Below, one piece after another: positions 37,575 to 56,313 of a stretch of 64,000 nucleotides of DNA. This DNA is from Helicobacter sp. MIT 21-1697 (GTDB lineage Bacteria; Campylobacterota; Campylobacteria; Campylobacterales; Helicobacteraceae). Every line of letters starts with the position of its first letter. Position 1 is the first letter of the stretch. A program made the translations under genes and the position numbers. The notes under the pieces were generated by a model that worked only from the letters and a program-made list of their open reading frames with translations, ran no database searches and was not told the DNA's origin. The stretch spans positions 302,762-366,761 of the forward strand of contig NZ_JAPHNC010000001.1 of the NCBI RefSeq assembly GCF_026241255.1, in the 5' to 3' direction.

Positions 37575-38893
37575 TATTTTTCTCCTCGTAATTGATACGT
37601 AATATCTCCTGCACCAAGCCCAATAATGAGCGCGTTTTGCAAAGTTTTAATGAGATTATCTCCATCATAGAGGTGGATTTGAGAATCTTCACGCTTAAGA
37701 TGTGTGGCAAATGTGGGATTATAATGTGCAAAAAGTGAAGCAAAATCAATATCTATATGTTCTTCTCCAGCTTTCCATACAGGTAAAATCACAAGTTCAT
37801 CACACGCATTCTTAAAGCAATCTATGAAAGCTTGCAGATTATCAAGCACACGCGAGTATTTATGAGGTTGCCAAATAGCAATGACTTTGCTATGAGGTTT
37901 AAGCGAGTTATAAATCGCTACACTTTTGAGTGTAGCTAGAATCTCTGTGGGGTGGTGGGCGTAATCATCAACGATTGTTGTTTGCCCCTTGCTTATAATA
38001 TCAAATCGCTTTTTGATACCTTTGAAGTTTTTAAGATTCTCTTTGATTTGTGGCAGGGCAGAATCTCCTAGCTCATCAAGCGCACACAAAATTGCTAAAC
38101 TTGCATTTTGCGCCATATGTTCTCCAAAGCCCCATACACTAAACTCCCCATAATTTTTGAGACTAAAGGTTGTTTGAGGCTCATCATTATGTAGATTAAA
38201 GCGTATATCTTTAATATCTTTATCAGGGCAAAGCGTGATAGATTCTATATCTGCAAGGCTTTGTAAATAAGGGTCGTCTAGGTTTAAAATGCGTTTTTTT
38301 GCTTTGCAAATAAATTCATAATATGCGTCATAAAATTCATTTAAGTCGTGATTATAGCTCTCCATATGCTCTGGCTCGGCATTAGGGATAATCGCATAAT
38401 AGGGATTTGAGTTTAAAAAGCTTTTATCAGATTCATCAGCTTCAAAGACGATACTTTCGCTTTTTGCTTCGCGTACATTTGAACCAAATTCTTTAGAATC
38501 TGCGCCAATAATTGCGCCATATTGCGGAAAGATAGCACTTAGGATAGCACTTGTGGTGGATTTGCCGTGAGCACCACATACGCTAAAAACGCGTTTTTCC
38601 TTGAGGATAGAGGCAATGGCTTCTTTGCGTGAGAGGACTTTGATTCCCTTTTTTATCGCCTCTTGTATCTCAATATTATCGGGTTTAATAATGGCTGAAT
38701 GAATCACTACATCTTGATTGGTGATGGCAGCGGCACTATGAGGGATATGAATGCTCACACCTTGTGCGCGGAGATATTTTGTGGCACTTCCCTCTGCAAT
38801 ATCAGAGCCACTCACTTCTATCCCTTGTGCGCGGAGATATTTTGCTAAGCCTGAAATACCAATGCCGCCAATGCCTATAAAATGTATTTTCAT
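37574..38893 (-). CDS. murC: UDP-N-acetylmuramate--L-alanine ligase
   Basis: 439 residues of the Mur ligase family. [14 protein letters not shown] (4-17) binds the UDP substrate, [10 protein letters not shown] near 108 is the ATP P-loop, E-A-D-E-S-D near 154, and D-D-Y-A-H-H-P-T-E near 314 is the Mur hallmark. It adds L-alanine to UDP-MurNAc in peptidoglycan precursor synthesis in the cytoplasm. The start overlaps the aminotransferase stop by 4 bases. Confidence 0.97.
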   Translation of the reverse strand: MKIHFIGIGGIGISGLAKYLRAQGIEVSGSDIAEGSATKYLRAQGVSIHIPHSAAAITNQDVVIHSAIIKPDNIEIQEAIKKGIKVLSRKEAIASILKEKRVFSVCGAHGKSTTSAILSAIFPQYGAIIGADSKEFGSNVREAKSESIVFEADESDKSFLNSNPYYAIIPNAEPEHMESYNHDLNEFYDAYYEFICKAKKRILNLDDPYLQSLADIESITLCPDKDIKDIRFNLHNDEPQTTFSLKNYGEFSVWGFGEHMAQNASLAILCALDELGDSALPQIKENLKNFKGIKKRFDIISKGQTTIVDDYAHHPTEILATLKSVAIYNSLKPHSKVIAIWQPHKYSRVLDNLQAFIDCFKNACDELVILPVWKAGEEHIDIDFASLFAHYNPTFATHLKREDSQIHLYDGDNLIKTLQNALIIGLGAGDITYQLRGEK

Positions 38894-40047
38894 TTATGCT
38901 CCTGTTTATAAAGTTTGATTGCTTCTTTGAGGGCAAGGAGTGCTTTTTTTGTTGTGTCATTATCATATACAAGGGCGATTCTCACATAACCTTTGCCTTG
39001 ATTTTCCCTGCCTAGATAGCTACCGGGTAAAGTAAGCACTCCTTTTTTTTCATAGGCAAATTTACAAAATGCTTCATCATCATCTACTTTGAGCCATACA
39101 TAAAAAGTATAGGGGCTGATTTGTTCTTGCGTAAGTTCTAATATCTCGCGCGCTAAGGCAAGATTCTTGGCATAAATATGGCGAATAGATTCTGGCGTTT
39201 GCATATCTCGCCACGCCACGCTTGCAGCTTTTTGTAAAGGGAGTGGTAGAGCGCAACCTAAATAAGTGCGATAAAGATTATAAGCTTTTAAAATCTCGGT
39301 ATCTCCGGCGATAAAGCCGCTTCGCAAACCCGGAGCAGAGGAGCGTTTGGAGATAGAATTAAGGGCAATAATATTTTTAAATTGTGTGTTTCCTGCTTGG
39401 ATTGAGGCTTGGAGAATGCTTGGAGGAGGAGAACTCTCATAAATTTCACTATAACATTCATCATTGATAATTACAAAATTATATTCAAGGGCTTGTTTTA
39501 CCCATTGCGCAAGAGATTGCATATCTAGCACTCTGCCTGTGGGATTATTGGGAGAATTAAGAATAACCAAATGGACTTTTTCAAGCTCTTTTGGTGTGAG
39601 TGATGGTGTGAAGTTATTTTGCTCTGTGAGATTCATAAGAATTATTTGTGCTTTTGCAGCAATAGCCGCACCCTCATAGATTTGATAAAATGGATTAGGA
39701 TAGGCAATGGTAGGTTGGGACAAGTCAAAAAGATAAAATTGTGGAAAATTAAAAAGTGCTTCGCGTGTGCCAAAAGTAGGGATAATTTGGCTTTTGGTAA
39801 GTGTGAGATTGTAGCGTTTAGCTATGAAATGCAGTTGCGCATCTTTAAGTTCATCTTCGCCGCTTGATTTGGGGTATTTATTGAGTAAATGTGCGTTTTG
39901 CTGCCAAGATTCTATAATATTTGTTGGAGTGGGAAATTGAGGCTCACCAATAGTAAGTGAAAAAACCTCTTTATCACTCGGAGGAGAGCTGTGAGCAAGC
40001 AAGGCGCGGAGTTTTTCAAAAGGATAACTTTCAAATTGATATAGCAA
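38890..40047 (-). CDS. PLP aminotransferase, probable succinyldiaminopimelate aminotransferase
   Basis: 385 residues of fold-type I aminotransferases. N-S-P-N-N-P-T-G-R near 165-173, N-D-E-C-Y near 197, and the PLP lysine in S-I-S-K-R-S near 235 are visible. The closest functional guess is DapC (N-succinyl-diaminopimelate transaminase) for lysine and peptidoglycan, supported by coupling to murC. Substrate cannot be read from the sequence, and other class I/II aminotransferases look alike. Confidence 0.85.
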   Translation of the reverse strand: MLYQFESYPFEKLRALLAHSSPPSDKEVFSLTIGEPQFPTPTNIIESWQQNAHLLNKYPKSSGEDELKDAQLHFIAKRYNLTLTKSQIIPTFGTREALFNFPQFYLFDLSQPTIAYPNPFYQIYEGAAIAAKAQIILMNLTEQNNFTPSLTPKELEKVHLVILNSPNNPTGRVLDMQSLAQWVKQALEYNFVIINDECYSEIYESSPPPSILQASIQAGNTQFKNIIALNSISKRSSAPGLRSGFIAGDTEILKAYNLYRTYLGCALPLPLQKAASVAWRDMQTPESIRHIYAKNLALAREILELTQEQISPYTFYVWLKVDDDEAFCKFAYEKKGVLTLPGSYLGRENQGKGYVRIALVYDNDTTKKALLALKEAIKLYKQEHK

Positions 40048-40175
40048 AATAGCTCCTTACATTTTAGAGAATCTGTTTTGATATAAATAAGGCGAGTTGC
40101 CATTAGATATGCGAATTAAATTCGTGCGATTATATAGTAAAATGATAACTTTTTTACTATATTTTATTTTTACCC

Positions 40176-40204
40176 TTGATTTTTTTATCAAGCATTGATA
40201 CAAT
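40176..40204 (+). promoter_or_regulatory. Promoter of the Gly-Leu-Cys-Ser tRNA cluster
   Basis: TTGATT (40176-40181), 17 bases, then TACAAT (40199-40204); the first tRNA begins 33 bases later. This is one of the few places in the window with both -35 and -10 hexamers. The 190-base gap from the aminotransferase holds nothing else obvious. Confidence 0.6.
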
Positions 40205-40237
40205 CATACGCTCAAAAGTGATACACACAAAATATAT

Positions 40238-40312
40238 GCGGGAGTAGCTCAGTGGTAGAGCACAACCTTGCCAAGGTTGGGGCCGCGGGTTCGATCCCCG
40301 TCTCCCGCTCCA
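40238..40312 (+). tRNA. tRNA-Gly (GCC)
   Basis: 75 bases including an encoded CCA. The acceptor stem GCGGGAG pairs with the 3' strand, the T-loop is TTCGATC and the anticodon loop is TTGCCAA, giving GCC. First gene of a four-tRNA cluster. Confidence 0.98.
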
Positions 40313-40379
40313 TTTATAGATTATAAAAAGATTTGTGCTTTAAATTGTCTGCACTTTGAGAGTAGTAAATTATGTAAAT

Positions 40380-40467
40380 GCCCGGGTGGTGAAATTGGTA
40401 GACACAAGGGACTTAAAATCCCTCGGACATTGCGTCTGTACCGGTTCAAGTCCGGTCTCGGGCACCA
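40380..40467 (+). tRNA. tRNA-Leu (TAA)
   Basis: 88 bases with long variable arm, as class II tRNAs have, and encoded CCA. The acceptor GCCCGGG pairs with CTCGGGC; anticodon loop CTTAAAA gives TAA. It is an expected TrmL substrate. Confidence 0.97.
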
Positions 40468-40523
40468 CCTCAAATGAGGCATTTCAACAAAGAGAAGTGC
40501 AACTTACTTTAAAATTGCAAAAT

Positions 40524-40598
40524 GGCGACATAGCCAAGTGGTAAGGCAAGAGCCTGCAAAGCTTTGATTCCCCAGTTCGAATCTGGGTGTCGCCTCCA
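40524..40598 (+). tRNA. tRNA-Cys (GCA)
   Basis: 75 bases including CCA. Acceptor GGCGACA pairs with TGTCGCC and the anticodon loop CTGCAAA gives GCA. Confidence 0.97.
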
Positions 40599-40630
40599 TA
40601 AATACAAATAAATCCTCACTTAAGGTATAG

Positions 40631-40718
40631 CGGGAGATGGCTGAGCGGTTGAAAGCGGCGGTCTTGAAAACCGTTGAGGGTAACACCTCCGGGGGTTCGA
40701 ATCCCTCTCTCCCGGCCA
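40631..40718 (+). tRNA. tRNA-Ser (TGA)
   Basis: 88 bases with a long variable arm, acceptor CGGGAGA paired with TCTCCCG, discriminator G and encoded CCA. Anticodon loop CTTGAAA gives TGA. Last of the first tRNA cluster. Confidence 0.97.
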
Positions 40719-40801
40719 CATTGCTTAATAATTAATATTAGATTCTATCAAATAAAGCAAAAGCGCTAGAAAATACATAAAGCACAAAAATTAAAGGAAA
40801 C

Positions 40802-41311
40802 TCAAAGCAAAGACTCTCCATATAAGCCTAAAAACAAAAGAGAGTTTAAAAACTCATTAAAGCTATCAAAATGAGTTGGAAGAAGAGTGTAAATGAGATA
40901 CAAGAGTGCAAATGCAGTCAAGATGTCAATAGAGCAATATAAGAAATATTCGCACTTCCCTCTAAACCCTTTATAATTTTCAAAATAATCTAATATTGTG
41001 AGCAGAATCTTTAGAGAGACAACAAAGCCTATTGCATAGATTACTAAAGAATGAGATAAAAAATCAGGTATAATTTTATTAAGGGCAAAAAACAAAGCTA
41101 AGCCAACAATCCGTTCTACAATTAAATTCATTATTTGAGAACGACGAAAAAAGGAATAAAATCTAAAAAAATCAAGGCGTCCTATCATCATAAAGACAGA
41201 AGAAAGAGCTATATCACTAGCGAGGAAAAATAAAAGGGGCAAAGCATATATAATAGCCCATATCCCAAAACTATAAAAAAGAAAAGACACACTATCCGCC
41301 AAAATACTCAT
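40802..41311 (-). CDS. Small integral membrane protein, unknown
   Basis: 169 residues with about five hydrophobic segments (near 7-30, 34-48, 65-82, 88-108 and 128-145). A basic, aromatic loop lies between the second and third (R-L-D-F-F-R-F-Y-S-F-F-R-R). The overall look is of a LysE/DedA-unrelated small membrane protein; the family is not recognised. It stands alone between two tRNA clusters on the opposite strand. Confidence 0.68.
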   Translation of the reverse strand: MSILADSVSFLFYSFGIWAIIYALPLLFFLASDIALSSVFMMIGRLDFFRFYSFFRRSQIMNLIVERIVGLALFFALNKIIPDFLSHSLVIYAIGFVVSLKILLTILDYFENYKGFRGKCEYFLYCSIDILTAFALLYLIYTLLPTHFDSFNEFLNSLLFLGLYGESLL

Positions 41312-41477
41312 TGCTATGCACCTTATACTTATTAAATTATTTAAGTATTGTAAATTCTATGATATATTATCCAAATTCTTTATTAATAACAAAAATATGA
41401 AAACCTTAAGGGGTAAAATACAAAAATACGATGATGCAAAAGAAAATGACAAAGGCGAATTTTAGAGCGCTATTCTC

Positions 41478-41506
41478 TTGACAAAGCAAGATGAAATCTA
41501 TATAAT
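41478..41506 (+). promoter_or_regulatory. Consensus-like promoter of the tRNA-tuf super-cluster
   Basis: TTGACA (41478-41483), exactly 17 bases, then TATAAT (41501-41506): a perfect match to the bacterial housekeeping consensus. It is 34 bases upstream of tRNA-Thr and is the likely main promoter for four tRNAs and tuf. Such a full consensus is rare in this genus, where -35 boxes are usually degenerate. The rest of the 228-base gap shows no supported gene. Confidence 0.8.
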
Positions 41507-41539
41507 TGCAACCTTTTTATTACACATTTGTGATAGAAT

Positions 41540-41615
41540 GCTGGTTTAGCTCAGTTGGTAGAGCATCTGCCTTGTAAGCAGAGGGTCGGGGGTTCAAGTC
41601 CCTTAACCAGCTCCA
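41540..41615 (+). tRNA. tRNA-Thr (TGT)
   Basis: 76 bases with encoded CCA. Acceptor GCTGGTT pairs with AACCAGC; the 7-base anticodon loop CTTGTAA gives TGT. Confidence 0.97.
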
Positions 41616-41668
41616 TTTTACACTCTAGCGTTATCGCTTTCAGTGTTTGACCAGTTTAGATTATTTTT

Positions 41669-41753
<85 letters not shown>

Positions 41754-41812
41754 CCTAAAAATCAGAATTCTTTAAAGTATTTGGTGGTAGTCAAAATAGT
41801 TAGTTGTAAGTC

Positions 41813-41889
41813 GCGGGAATAGCTCAGTTGGCTAGAGCATCAGCCTTCCAAGCTGAGGGTCGCGGGTTCGAGCCCCGTTTCCCGCTCCA
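41813..41889 (+). tRNA. tRNA-Gly (TCC)
   Basis: 77 bases with CCA. Acceptor GCGGGAA pairs with TTCCCGC; anticodon loop CTTCCAA gives TCC. Its body is similar to the Gly(GCC) tRNA at 40.2 kb. Confidence 0.97.
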
Positions 41890-41950
41890 TACTGGGAGCT
41901 GAATCTTCTCTTTAATTTTAAGTTAAGATTTTCTCCATAAATGATAGTTT

Positions 41951-42025
41951 GCCCATATAGCTCAGCGGCAGAGCACTTCCTTGGTAAGGAAGAGGTCGGC
42001 GGTTCAATCCCGCTTATGGGCTCCA
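41951..42025 (+). tRNA. tRNA-Thr (GGT)
   Basis: 75 bases with CCA. Acceptor GCCCATA pairs with TATGGGC; anticodon loop TTGGTAA gives GGT. It lies 81 bases before tuf and is probably in the same transcript, the classic tRNA-tuf arrangement. Confidence 0.97.
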
Positions 42026-42106
42026 GTTTTCTATATTATAGAATCTTTTAGATTTGCTGATGATTTTAAAAGATTCTAAATAAATCTTAAAGTTAGGAGA
42101 TACAAA

Positions 42107-43306
42107 ATGGCAAAAGAAAAGTTTGTGAAAAACAAACCTCACGTAAATGTGGGAACAATTGGGCACGTGGATCATGGTAAGACGACTTTGAGTGCAGCTA
42201 TCTCTGCTGTATTGGCAACCAAAGGTCTTGCAGAGTTGAAAGACTATGATAATATTGATAATGCTCCAGAAGAAAAGGAAAGAGGTATTACAATCGCTAC
42301 TTCTCATATTGAGTATGAAACAGAAAATCGCCACTACGCACACGTAGATTGCCCCGGACACGCTGACTATGTTAAAAATATGATTACAGGTGCAGCCCAA
42401 ATGGACGGAGCGATTCTCGTTGTTTCTGCTGCAGATGGTCCTATGCCACAAACAAGAGAGCATATCCTCCTTTCTCGCCAAGTGGGTGTGCATTATATCG
42501 TTGTGTTTTTAAATAAACAAGATATGGTTGATGATGCCGAGTTACTTGAGCTTGTAGAAATGGAAGTGCGTGAATTGCTTAGTCAATATGATTTCCCCGG
42601 AGATGATACTCCTATTATCGCAGGTTCTGCTCTTAAGGCACTTGAAGAAGCAAAAGCGGGCAATGTGGGTGAATGGGGCGAAAAAGTATTAAAATTAATG
42701 GAAGAGGTTGATAAATATATCCCAACTCCACAACGTGATACTGAAAAAACATTCCTTATGCCGGTAGAAGATGTATTCTCAATTGCTGGTCGCGGAACGG
42801 TTGTAACAGGAAGAGTAGAAAGAGGTGTTGTGCAAGTGGGTGATGAAGTAGAAATCGTAGGAATCCGCGATACACAAAAAACAACGGTTACAGGCGTTGA
42901 AATGTTTAGAAAGGAGCTTGATAAAGGTGAGGCAGGAGATAATGTCGGAATCCTTTTAAGAGGAACAAAAAAAGAAGAAGTAGAAAGAGGTATGGTTCTT
43001 TGTAAGCCCGGATCAATCACTCCACATAAGAAATTTGAAGGCGAAATCTATGTCCTTTCAAAAGATGAGGGCGGACGACATACCCCATTCTTTAATGGTT
43101 ATAGACCACAATTTTATGTGCGAACAACTGATGTTACCGGTTCTATTGAACTTCCAAGCGGCGTAGAAATGGTTATGCCCGGTGATAATGTAAAAATCAC
43201 AGTGGAACTCATTGCTCCTGTGGCACTTGAAGATGGAACTCGTTTTGCGATTCGTGAGGGCGGTAGAACGGTTGGTTCAGGTGTTGTAACAAAAATTATT
43301 GAGTAA
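42107..43306 (+). CDS. tuf: Elongation factor Tu
   Basis: 399 residues. GTPase motifs are G-H-V-D-H-G-K-T near 19-26, the switch region R-G-I-T-I near 59, D-C-P-G-H-A-D-Y near 81, and N-K-Q-D near 136. Domains 2 and 3 follow. It carries aminoacyl-tRNAs to the ribosome. The ATG has an AGGAG site 7 bases ahead. A single tuf copy is typical of this group. Confidence 0.99.
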   Translation: MAKEKFVKNKPHVNVGTIGHVDHGKTTLSAAISAVLATKGLAELKDYDNIDNAPEEKERGITIATSHIEYETENRHYAHVDCPGHADYVKNMITGAAQMDGAILVVSAADGPMPQTREHILLSRQVGVHYIVVFLNKQDMVDDAELLELVEMEVRELLSQYDFPGDDTPIIAGSALKALEEAKAGNVGEWGEKVLKLMEEVDKYIPTPQRDTEKTFLMPVEDVFSIAGRGTVVTGRVERGVVQVGDEVEIVGIRDTQKTTVTGVEMFRKELDKGEAGDNVGILLRGTKKEEVERGMVLCKPGSITPHKKFEGEIYVLSKDEGGRHTPFFNGYRPQFYVRTTDVTGSIELPSGVEMVMPGDNVKITVELIAPVALEDGTRFAIREGGRTVGSGVVTKIIE

Positions 43307-43319
43307 TAAAGGCTCATAA

Positions 43320-43490
43320 ATGGCAAAGGGAAGTACCATTAAGATAGGGCTTAAATGTTCAGAGTGTGGTGATATTAATTACAGCACTACTAAAAATGCA
43401 AAGACAAATACAGAAAAACTGGAGCTCAAGAAGTTTTCTCCTCGTTTGAATAAACATACGATTCACAAGGAAGTAAAACTTAAAAGCTAG
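43320..43490 (+). CDS. rpmG: 50S ribosomal protein L33
   Basis: A 56-residue protein: [18 protein letters not shown], then Y-S-T-T-K-N and the basic tail H-K-E-V-K-L-K-S. The first zinc pair Cys-x-x-Cys (13 and 16) is present, but the second pair is replaced (K-F-S-P-R-L-N-K-H), so full four-Cys zinc binding is lost. It starts 13 bases after tuf and precedes tRNA-Trp. Confidence 0.95.
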   Translation: MAKGSTIKIGLKCSECGDINYSTTKNAKTNTEKLELKKFSPRLNKHTIHKEVKLKS

Positions 43491-43506
43491 GTAGAACCTA
43501 GCTTAT

Positions 43507-43582
43507 AGGTCAGTAGCTCCAATGGTAGAGCGTCGGTCTCCAAAACCGAGTGTTGGGGGTTCGAGTCCCTCCTGACCTGCCA
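43507..43582 (+). tRNA. tRNA-Trp (CCA)
   Basis: 76 bases including 3' CCA. Acceptor AGGTCAG pairs with CTGACCT; anticodon loop CTCCAAA gives CCA. Placed between rpmG and secE, as in many proteobacteria. Confidence 0.98.
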
Positions 43583-43611
43583 TAGAGCTGTAAATTACTA
43601 ATAAAAAAGAG

Positions 43612-43800
43612 ATGCAGATGTTTAAAAAAATAAAAACTTATTTTCAAAATGCAAATGAAGAGCGATTGAAAGTTATATTTCCTACAAAAGAGCAGATTCG
43701 GAATGCTTCAGTGTCTGTATTAATTGTAGTAAGTGTAATTACTTTGTTTTTAGCATTAGTTGATTGGATTTTATTTCATTCTGTATCAAGTATCTTGTAA
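43612..43800 (+). CDS. secE: Protein translocase subunit SecE
   Basis: 62 residues with a cytoplasmic amphipathic stretch containing F-P-T-K-E-Q-I-R-N-A-S (near 23-33) and one membrane helix (about 34-55). This is the minimal single-helix SecE, which clamps SecY in the Sec translocon. The second ATG two codons later (43618) is an alternative start. Position before nusG is canonical. Confidence 0.93.
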   Translation: MQMFKKIKTYFQNANEERLKVIFPTKEQIRNASVSVLIVVSVITLFLALVDWILFHSVSSIL

Positions 43801-43820
43801 AATGATGGAGAGGTGAAGCT

Positions 43821-44336
43821 TTGGAATGGTATGCAATACAAACATATTCCGGTAGTGAAAAAGTAGTTGGCGAAGCAATACGGAATCTTATTATCCAAAA
43901 TCAGATGCAGGATAGATTTGGTGATGTTGTTGTTCCTACAGAATCCATTATTGAGACAAAAAAGAAAATTGTGGATAGAAGCTTATATCCGGGTTATGTA
44001 TTTATTCAAGTTGATTTGGACACGAAACTTTGGCATATGATTCAATCTTTACCAAAAGTAGGACGTTTTATCGGTGAAAGCAAAAAGCCAACGCCATTAA
44101 GCGAAGCTGATATTGCTAAGATTCTTGAAAAAGTCAGAAATCCAAGTGCGCCAAAACCTAAAATTTCATTTGAACAAGGTGAGGTTGTGCGCATTATTGA
44201 TGGTCCATTTGTGAATTTTACAGGAACGGTGGAAGAATATGATTTAGAGCATAAAAAGCTTAAGCTTAATGTTTCAATCTTTGGGCGAAGCACCCCCGTT
44301 GAAATCTTATATTCACAAGTAGAGAAAATTATTTAA
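43821..44336 (+). CDS. nusG: Transcription termination/antitermination factor NusG
   Basis: 171 residues. The NGN domain shows [11 protein letters not shown] (3-13) and L-Y-P-G-Y-V-F-I-Q near 55-63. The C-terminal KOW domain has [16 protein letters not shown] near 117-132. It binds RNA polymerase and modulates pausing and coupling to ribosomes. The start codon is TTG at 43821, with GGAGAGG upstream; no in-frame ATG precedes the conserved N-terminus. Confidence 0.96.
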   Translation: MEWYAIQTYSGSEKVVGEAIRNLIIQNQMQDRFGDVVVPTESIIETKKKIVDRSLYPGYVFIQVDLDTKLWHMIQSLPKVGRFIGESKKPTPLSEADIAKILEKVRNPSAPKPKISFEQGEVVRIIDGPFVNFTGTVEEYDLEHKKLKLNVSIFGRSTPVEILYSQVEKII

Positions 44337-44364
44337 ATTTTGGCAGAAAAGGAAGGATACGCAA

Positions 44365-44790
44365 ATGGGTAAGAAAGTTGTTGGTGAATTAAAATTACAG
44401 ATTCCAGCAGGAAAGGCAAATCCATCGCCTCCTGTAGGTCCAGCATTGGGGCAGAGGTCTGTCAATATTATGGAGTTTTGTAAAGCGTTTAATGAGAGGA
44501 CTAAAGATATGGGTGATTTTAACATTCCTGTTATTATCACCATTTATCAAGATAAAAGTTTTACTTTTATTACCAAAAAGCCCCCAGTAACAGACCTTAT
44601 CAAAAAAGCAGCCAAAATTACAAAAGGCTCGGATAATCCACTGAAAAACAAAGTCGGAAAATTGACAAGTAAGCAGCTTGAAGAAATTGCTCAAACTAAA
44701 ATGGAAGACCTTAATGCTTCGGATATTGAGGCTGCAAAAAAGATTGTGGCAGGAAGTGCGAGAAGTATGGGTATTGAAATCCAAGATTAA
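44365..44790 (+). CDS. rplK: 50S ribosomal protein L11
   Basis: 141 residues, standard. [21 protein letters not shown] (split by the N-terminal linker) and the C-terminal rRNA-binding half ending G-S-A-R-S-M-G-I-E are typical. It forms part of the GTPase-associated centre. It precedes rplA with 16 bases between. Confidence 0.98.
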   Translation: MGKKVVGELKLQIPAGKANPSPPVGPALGQRSVNIMEFCKAFNERTKDMGDFNIPVIITIYQDKSFTFITKKPPVTDLIKKAAKITKGSDNPLKNKVGKLTSKQLEEIAQTKMEDLNASDIEAAKKIVAGSARSMGIEIQD

Positions 44791-44806
44791 TTGATGGAGT
44801 TTGTTT

Positions 44807-45511
44807 ATGGGTAAGAAAATAGCGAAAAGATTGCAGACTTTGCAGGCAAAAGTTGAACCTCAAAAGGTTTATAGTATTCAAAGTGGTGTGAGCGTAGTGA
44901 AGTCTTTGGCTTCAGCAAAATTTGATGAGACGATAGAAGTAGCATTGCGTTTGGGTGTAGATCCTAGGCACGCTGACCAAATGATACGTGGAGCAGTAGT
45001 TTTGCCACACGGGACAGGTAAAAAAGTGCGCGTTGCTGTCTTTGCAAAGGGCATTAAGGCTGATGAAGCAAAGAATGCAGGAGCTGATGTTGTAGGTGCT
45101 GATGATTTAGCAGAAGAGATTAAAAATGGCAATATTAACTTTGATATGGTTATTGCTACTCCTGATATGATGGCTCTTGTGGGTAAGGTAGGACGTATTT
45201 TAGGACCAAAGGGCTTAATGCCAAATCCAAAAACAGGCACAGTTACATTAGATGTCGCTAAAGCCGTAGCTAATGCAAAAAGCGGGCAAGTAAATTTCAG
45301 AGTTGATAAAAAGGGCATTATCCACGCGCCTATTGGTAAAGCTTCTTTCAATGAAGAAAAGATTATGGATAATATGCTTGAACTTGTGCGTGCTATTAAT
45401 AGGCTTAAGCCTACTTCTGCAAAGGGTAAATATATTCGTAGCAGTAGTTTATCGCTTACAATGAGTCCAGCAATTAAGCTTGATTCTCAAGAGCTTATGG
45501 ATATGAAATAG
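44807..45511 (+). CDS. rplA: 50S ribosomal protein L1
   Basis: 234 residues. [18 protein letters not shown] near 129-146 is the family signature. L1 forms the stalk at the E site and often represses its own mRNA. The frame is open to a TTG at 44801, but the ATG at 44807 has GGAG 7 bases ahead and gives the standard M-G-K-K start. Confidence 0.98.
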   Translation: MGKKIAKRLQTLQAKVEPQKVYSIQSGVSVVKSLASAKFDETIEVALRLGVDPRHADQMIRGAVVLPHGTGKKVRVAVFAKGIKADEAKNAGADVVGADDLAEEIKNGNINFDMVIATPDMMALVGKVGRILGPKGLMPNPKTGTVTLDVAKAVANAKSGQVNFRVDKKGIIHAPIGKASFNEEKIMDNMLELVRAINRLKPTSAKGKYIRSSSLSLTMSPAIKLDSQELMDMK

Positions 45512-45534
45512 TTTTTGAGAGAGATTTTTATCTT

Positions 45535-45590
45535 AGACCAAAGAGCATAGGGGCTTAGGCTTAAACTTTCCCTATGTGAGGTTGAGGTCT
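45535..45590 (+). promoter_or_regulatory. Probable ribosomal protein L10 leader (autoregulatory RNA)
   Basis: In the rplA-rplJ gap the RNA can fold into two stacked stems. The outer stem is AGACC (45535-45539) with GGTCT (45586-45590); the inner is CATAGGG (45546-45552) with CCCTATG (45570-45576). The asymmetric internal loop between them is purine-rich with GA steps, as in the kink-turn bound by the L10-L12 complex in known leaders. The rplJ ribosome site (GGAGG) follows within 5 bases, so L10 binding could block translation. Fold drawn by hand. Confidence 0.7.
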
Positions 45591-45603
45591 GAAAGGAGGA
45601 GAA

Positions 45604-46086
45604 ATGACTAAGCAAGAGAAGATTCAGATTGTGGAGTATTTAAGTGCTGAATTTAAAAATGCTTCTGCTTTGATTGTATGTGATTACAAAGGCTTACAAG
45701 TCAGCCAACTTGAAGAGTTAAGACGTAATTCAAGAAGTGCTCATATTAAAGTCCAAGTTATCAAAAATACTCTTGCAAACATTGCTATTAAAAATGCGCA
45801 GTGTCCTAATTTGGAGCTCAAAGATACAAATATTTTTCTTTGGGCAGATGACCAGATTGCGCTGTCTAAAGTTGTTTGCAAGTTTGCAGATTCTTATAAT
45901 GAGCATTTTAGTTTGAAAGTTGGCTTGTTTGATAAACAAGTGGTTGATAGTAACCATATAGTGTCTGTTTCTAAGTTGCCAAGCAAAGAAGAACTTATTG
46001 GTATGTTGCTATCTGTATGGACGGCTCCAGCACGATACTTTGTTACTGGGCTTGATAATTTACGAAAACAAAAAGAAGAAAATTAA
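45604..46086 (+). CDS. rplJ: 50S ribosomal protein L10
   Basis: 160 residues. The N-terminal rRNA-binding domain has [13 protein letters not shown] near 28-40 and V-I-K-N-T-L-A near 52. The C-terminal helix anchors L7/L12 dimers. It is likely the repressor acting on the leader just upstream. Confidence 0.97.
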   Translation: MTKQEKIQIVEYLSAEFKNASALIVCDYKGLQVSQLEELRRNSRSAHIKVQVIKNTLANIAIKNAQCPNLELKDTNIFLWADDQIALSKVVCKFADSYNEHFSLKVGLFDKQVVDSNHIVSVSKLPSKEELIGMLLSVWTAPARYFVTGLDNLRKQKEEN

Positions 46087-46106
46087 CACAATAAAAGGAG
46101 TGTAAA

Positions 46107-46487
46107 ATGGCAATCTCTAAAGAAGAAGTATTAGATTACATTGGGAATCTTTCGGTATTGGAACTTTCAGAGCTTGTAAAAGCTTTTGAAGAAAAGTTTG
46201 GCGTAAGTGCTGCGCCAACGGTTGTTGCAGGTGCAGTTGCAGGTGGAGCTGGTGGTGGTGCAGCAGCAGAAGAGAAAACTGATTTCAATGTAGTGCTTGT
46301 TGATGCAGGTGCAAACAAAATCAATGTTATTAAAGCAGTGCGTGAAATTACAGGCTTAGGTTTGAAGGAGGCAAAAGATGCCACTGAGCAAACTCCAAGC
46401 ACATTGAAAGAAGGCGTAAATAAAGAAGATGCTGAAAACTTCAAGAAAAAACTTGAGGAAGCGGGAGCAAAAGTAGAAATTAAATAA
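46107..46487 (+). CDS. rplL: 50S ribosomal protein L7/L12
   Basis: 126 residues. An N-terminal dimer domain is followed by an Ala/Gly-rich hinge (about 36-56). The C-terminal domain contains [20 protein letters not shown] (split here in two parts by a turn) near 74-93. It recruits translation GTPases. AAGGAG precedes the ATG. Confidence 0.99.
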   Translation: MAISKEEVLDYIGNLSVLELSELVKAFEEKFGVSAAPTVVAGAVAGGAGGGAAAEEKTDFNVVLVDAGANKINVIKAVREITGLGLKEAKDATEQTPSTLKEGVNKEDAENFKKKLEEAGAKVEIK

Positions 46488-46513
46488 TTTCAGGCTTTCG
46501 CATTTATTAAGTG

Positions 46514-46552
46514 CCAAATCTTAAAGCTCACATTTGAAAACTTAAGGTTTGG
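46514..46552 (+). terminator. Hairpin in the rplL-rpoBC gap (possible attenuator or processing site)
   Basis: CCAAATCTTAA (46514-46524) can pair along 11 positions (one T:G) with TTAAGGTTTGG (46542-46552), leaving a 17-base loop. No T-run follows, so it would be a partial attenuator or an RNase III-type cleavage site. A similar intergenic attenuator/processing site exists between rplL and rpoB in E. coli. The remaining gap up to rpoBC is AT-rich without another clear element. Confidence 0.5.
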
Positions 46553-46646
46553 TCGCTTATTTAGAATATTGTAAAATGCCTTATATGATAGTAGGTTTTT
46601 TAGAGTATTTAGCTCTTTAATCCATTTAAGAACAAGAAGGATATAA

Positions 46647-55334
<8,688 letters not shown>

Positions 55335-55426
55335 ATAATTTAACTTCATCTCTAAGAGAAATGAAAGTTTTTGTTGGGTAAAATCCCTGCATTTTTTATT
55401 TTTAATTTTTCATAAAGGAAGCATCA

Positions 55427-56297
<871 letters not shown>

Positions 56298-56313
56298 CAT
56301 ATAAGGAAATATA

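Noticed and set aside
41397..41465. 22-codon ORF (MKTLRGKIQKYDDAK...) before the tRNA-tuf promoter, slightly like a cold-shock-type start
   Set aside because: Too short, no ribosome site, no second half of a fold; at best a remnant.
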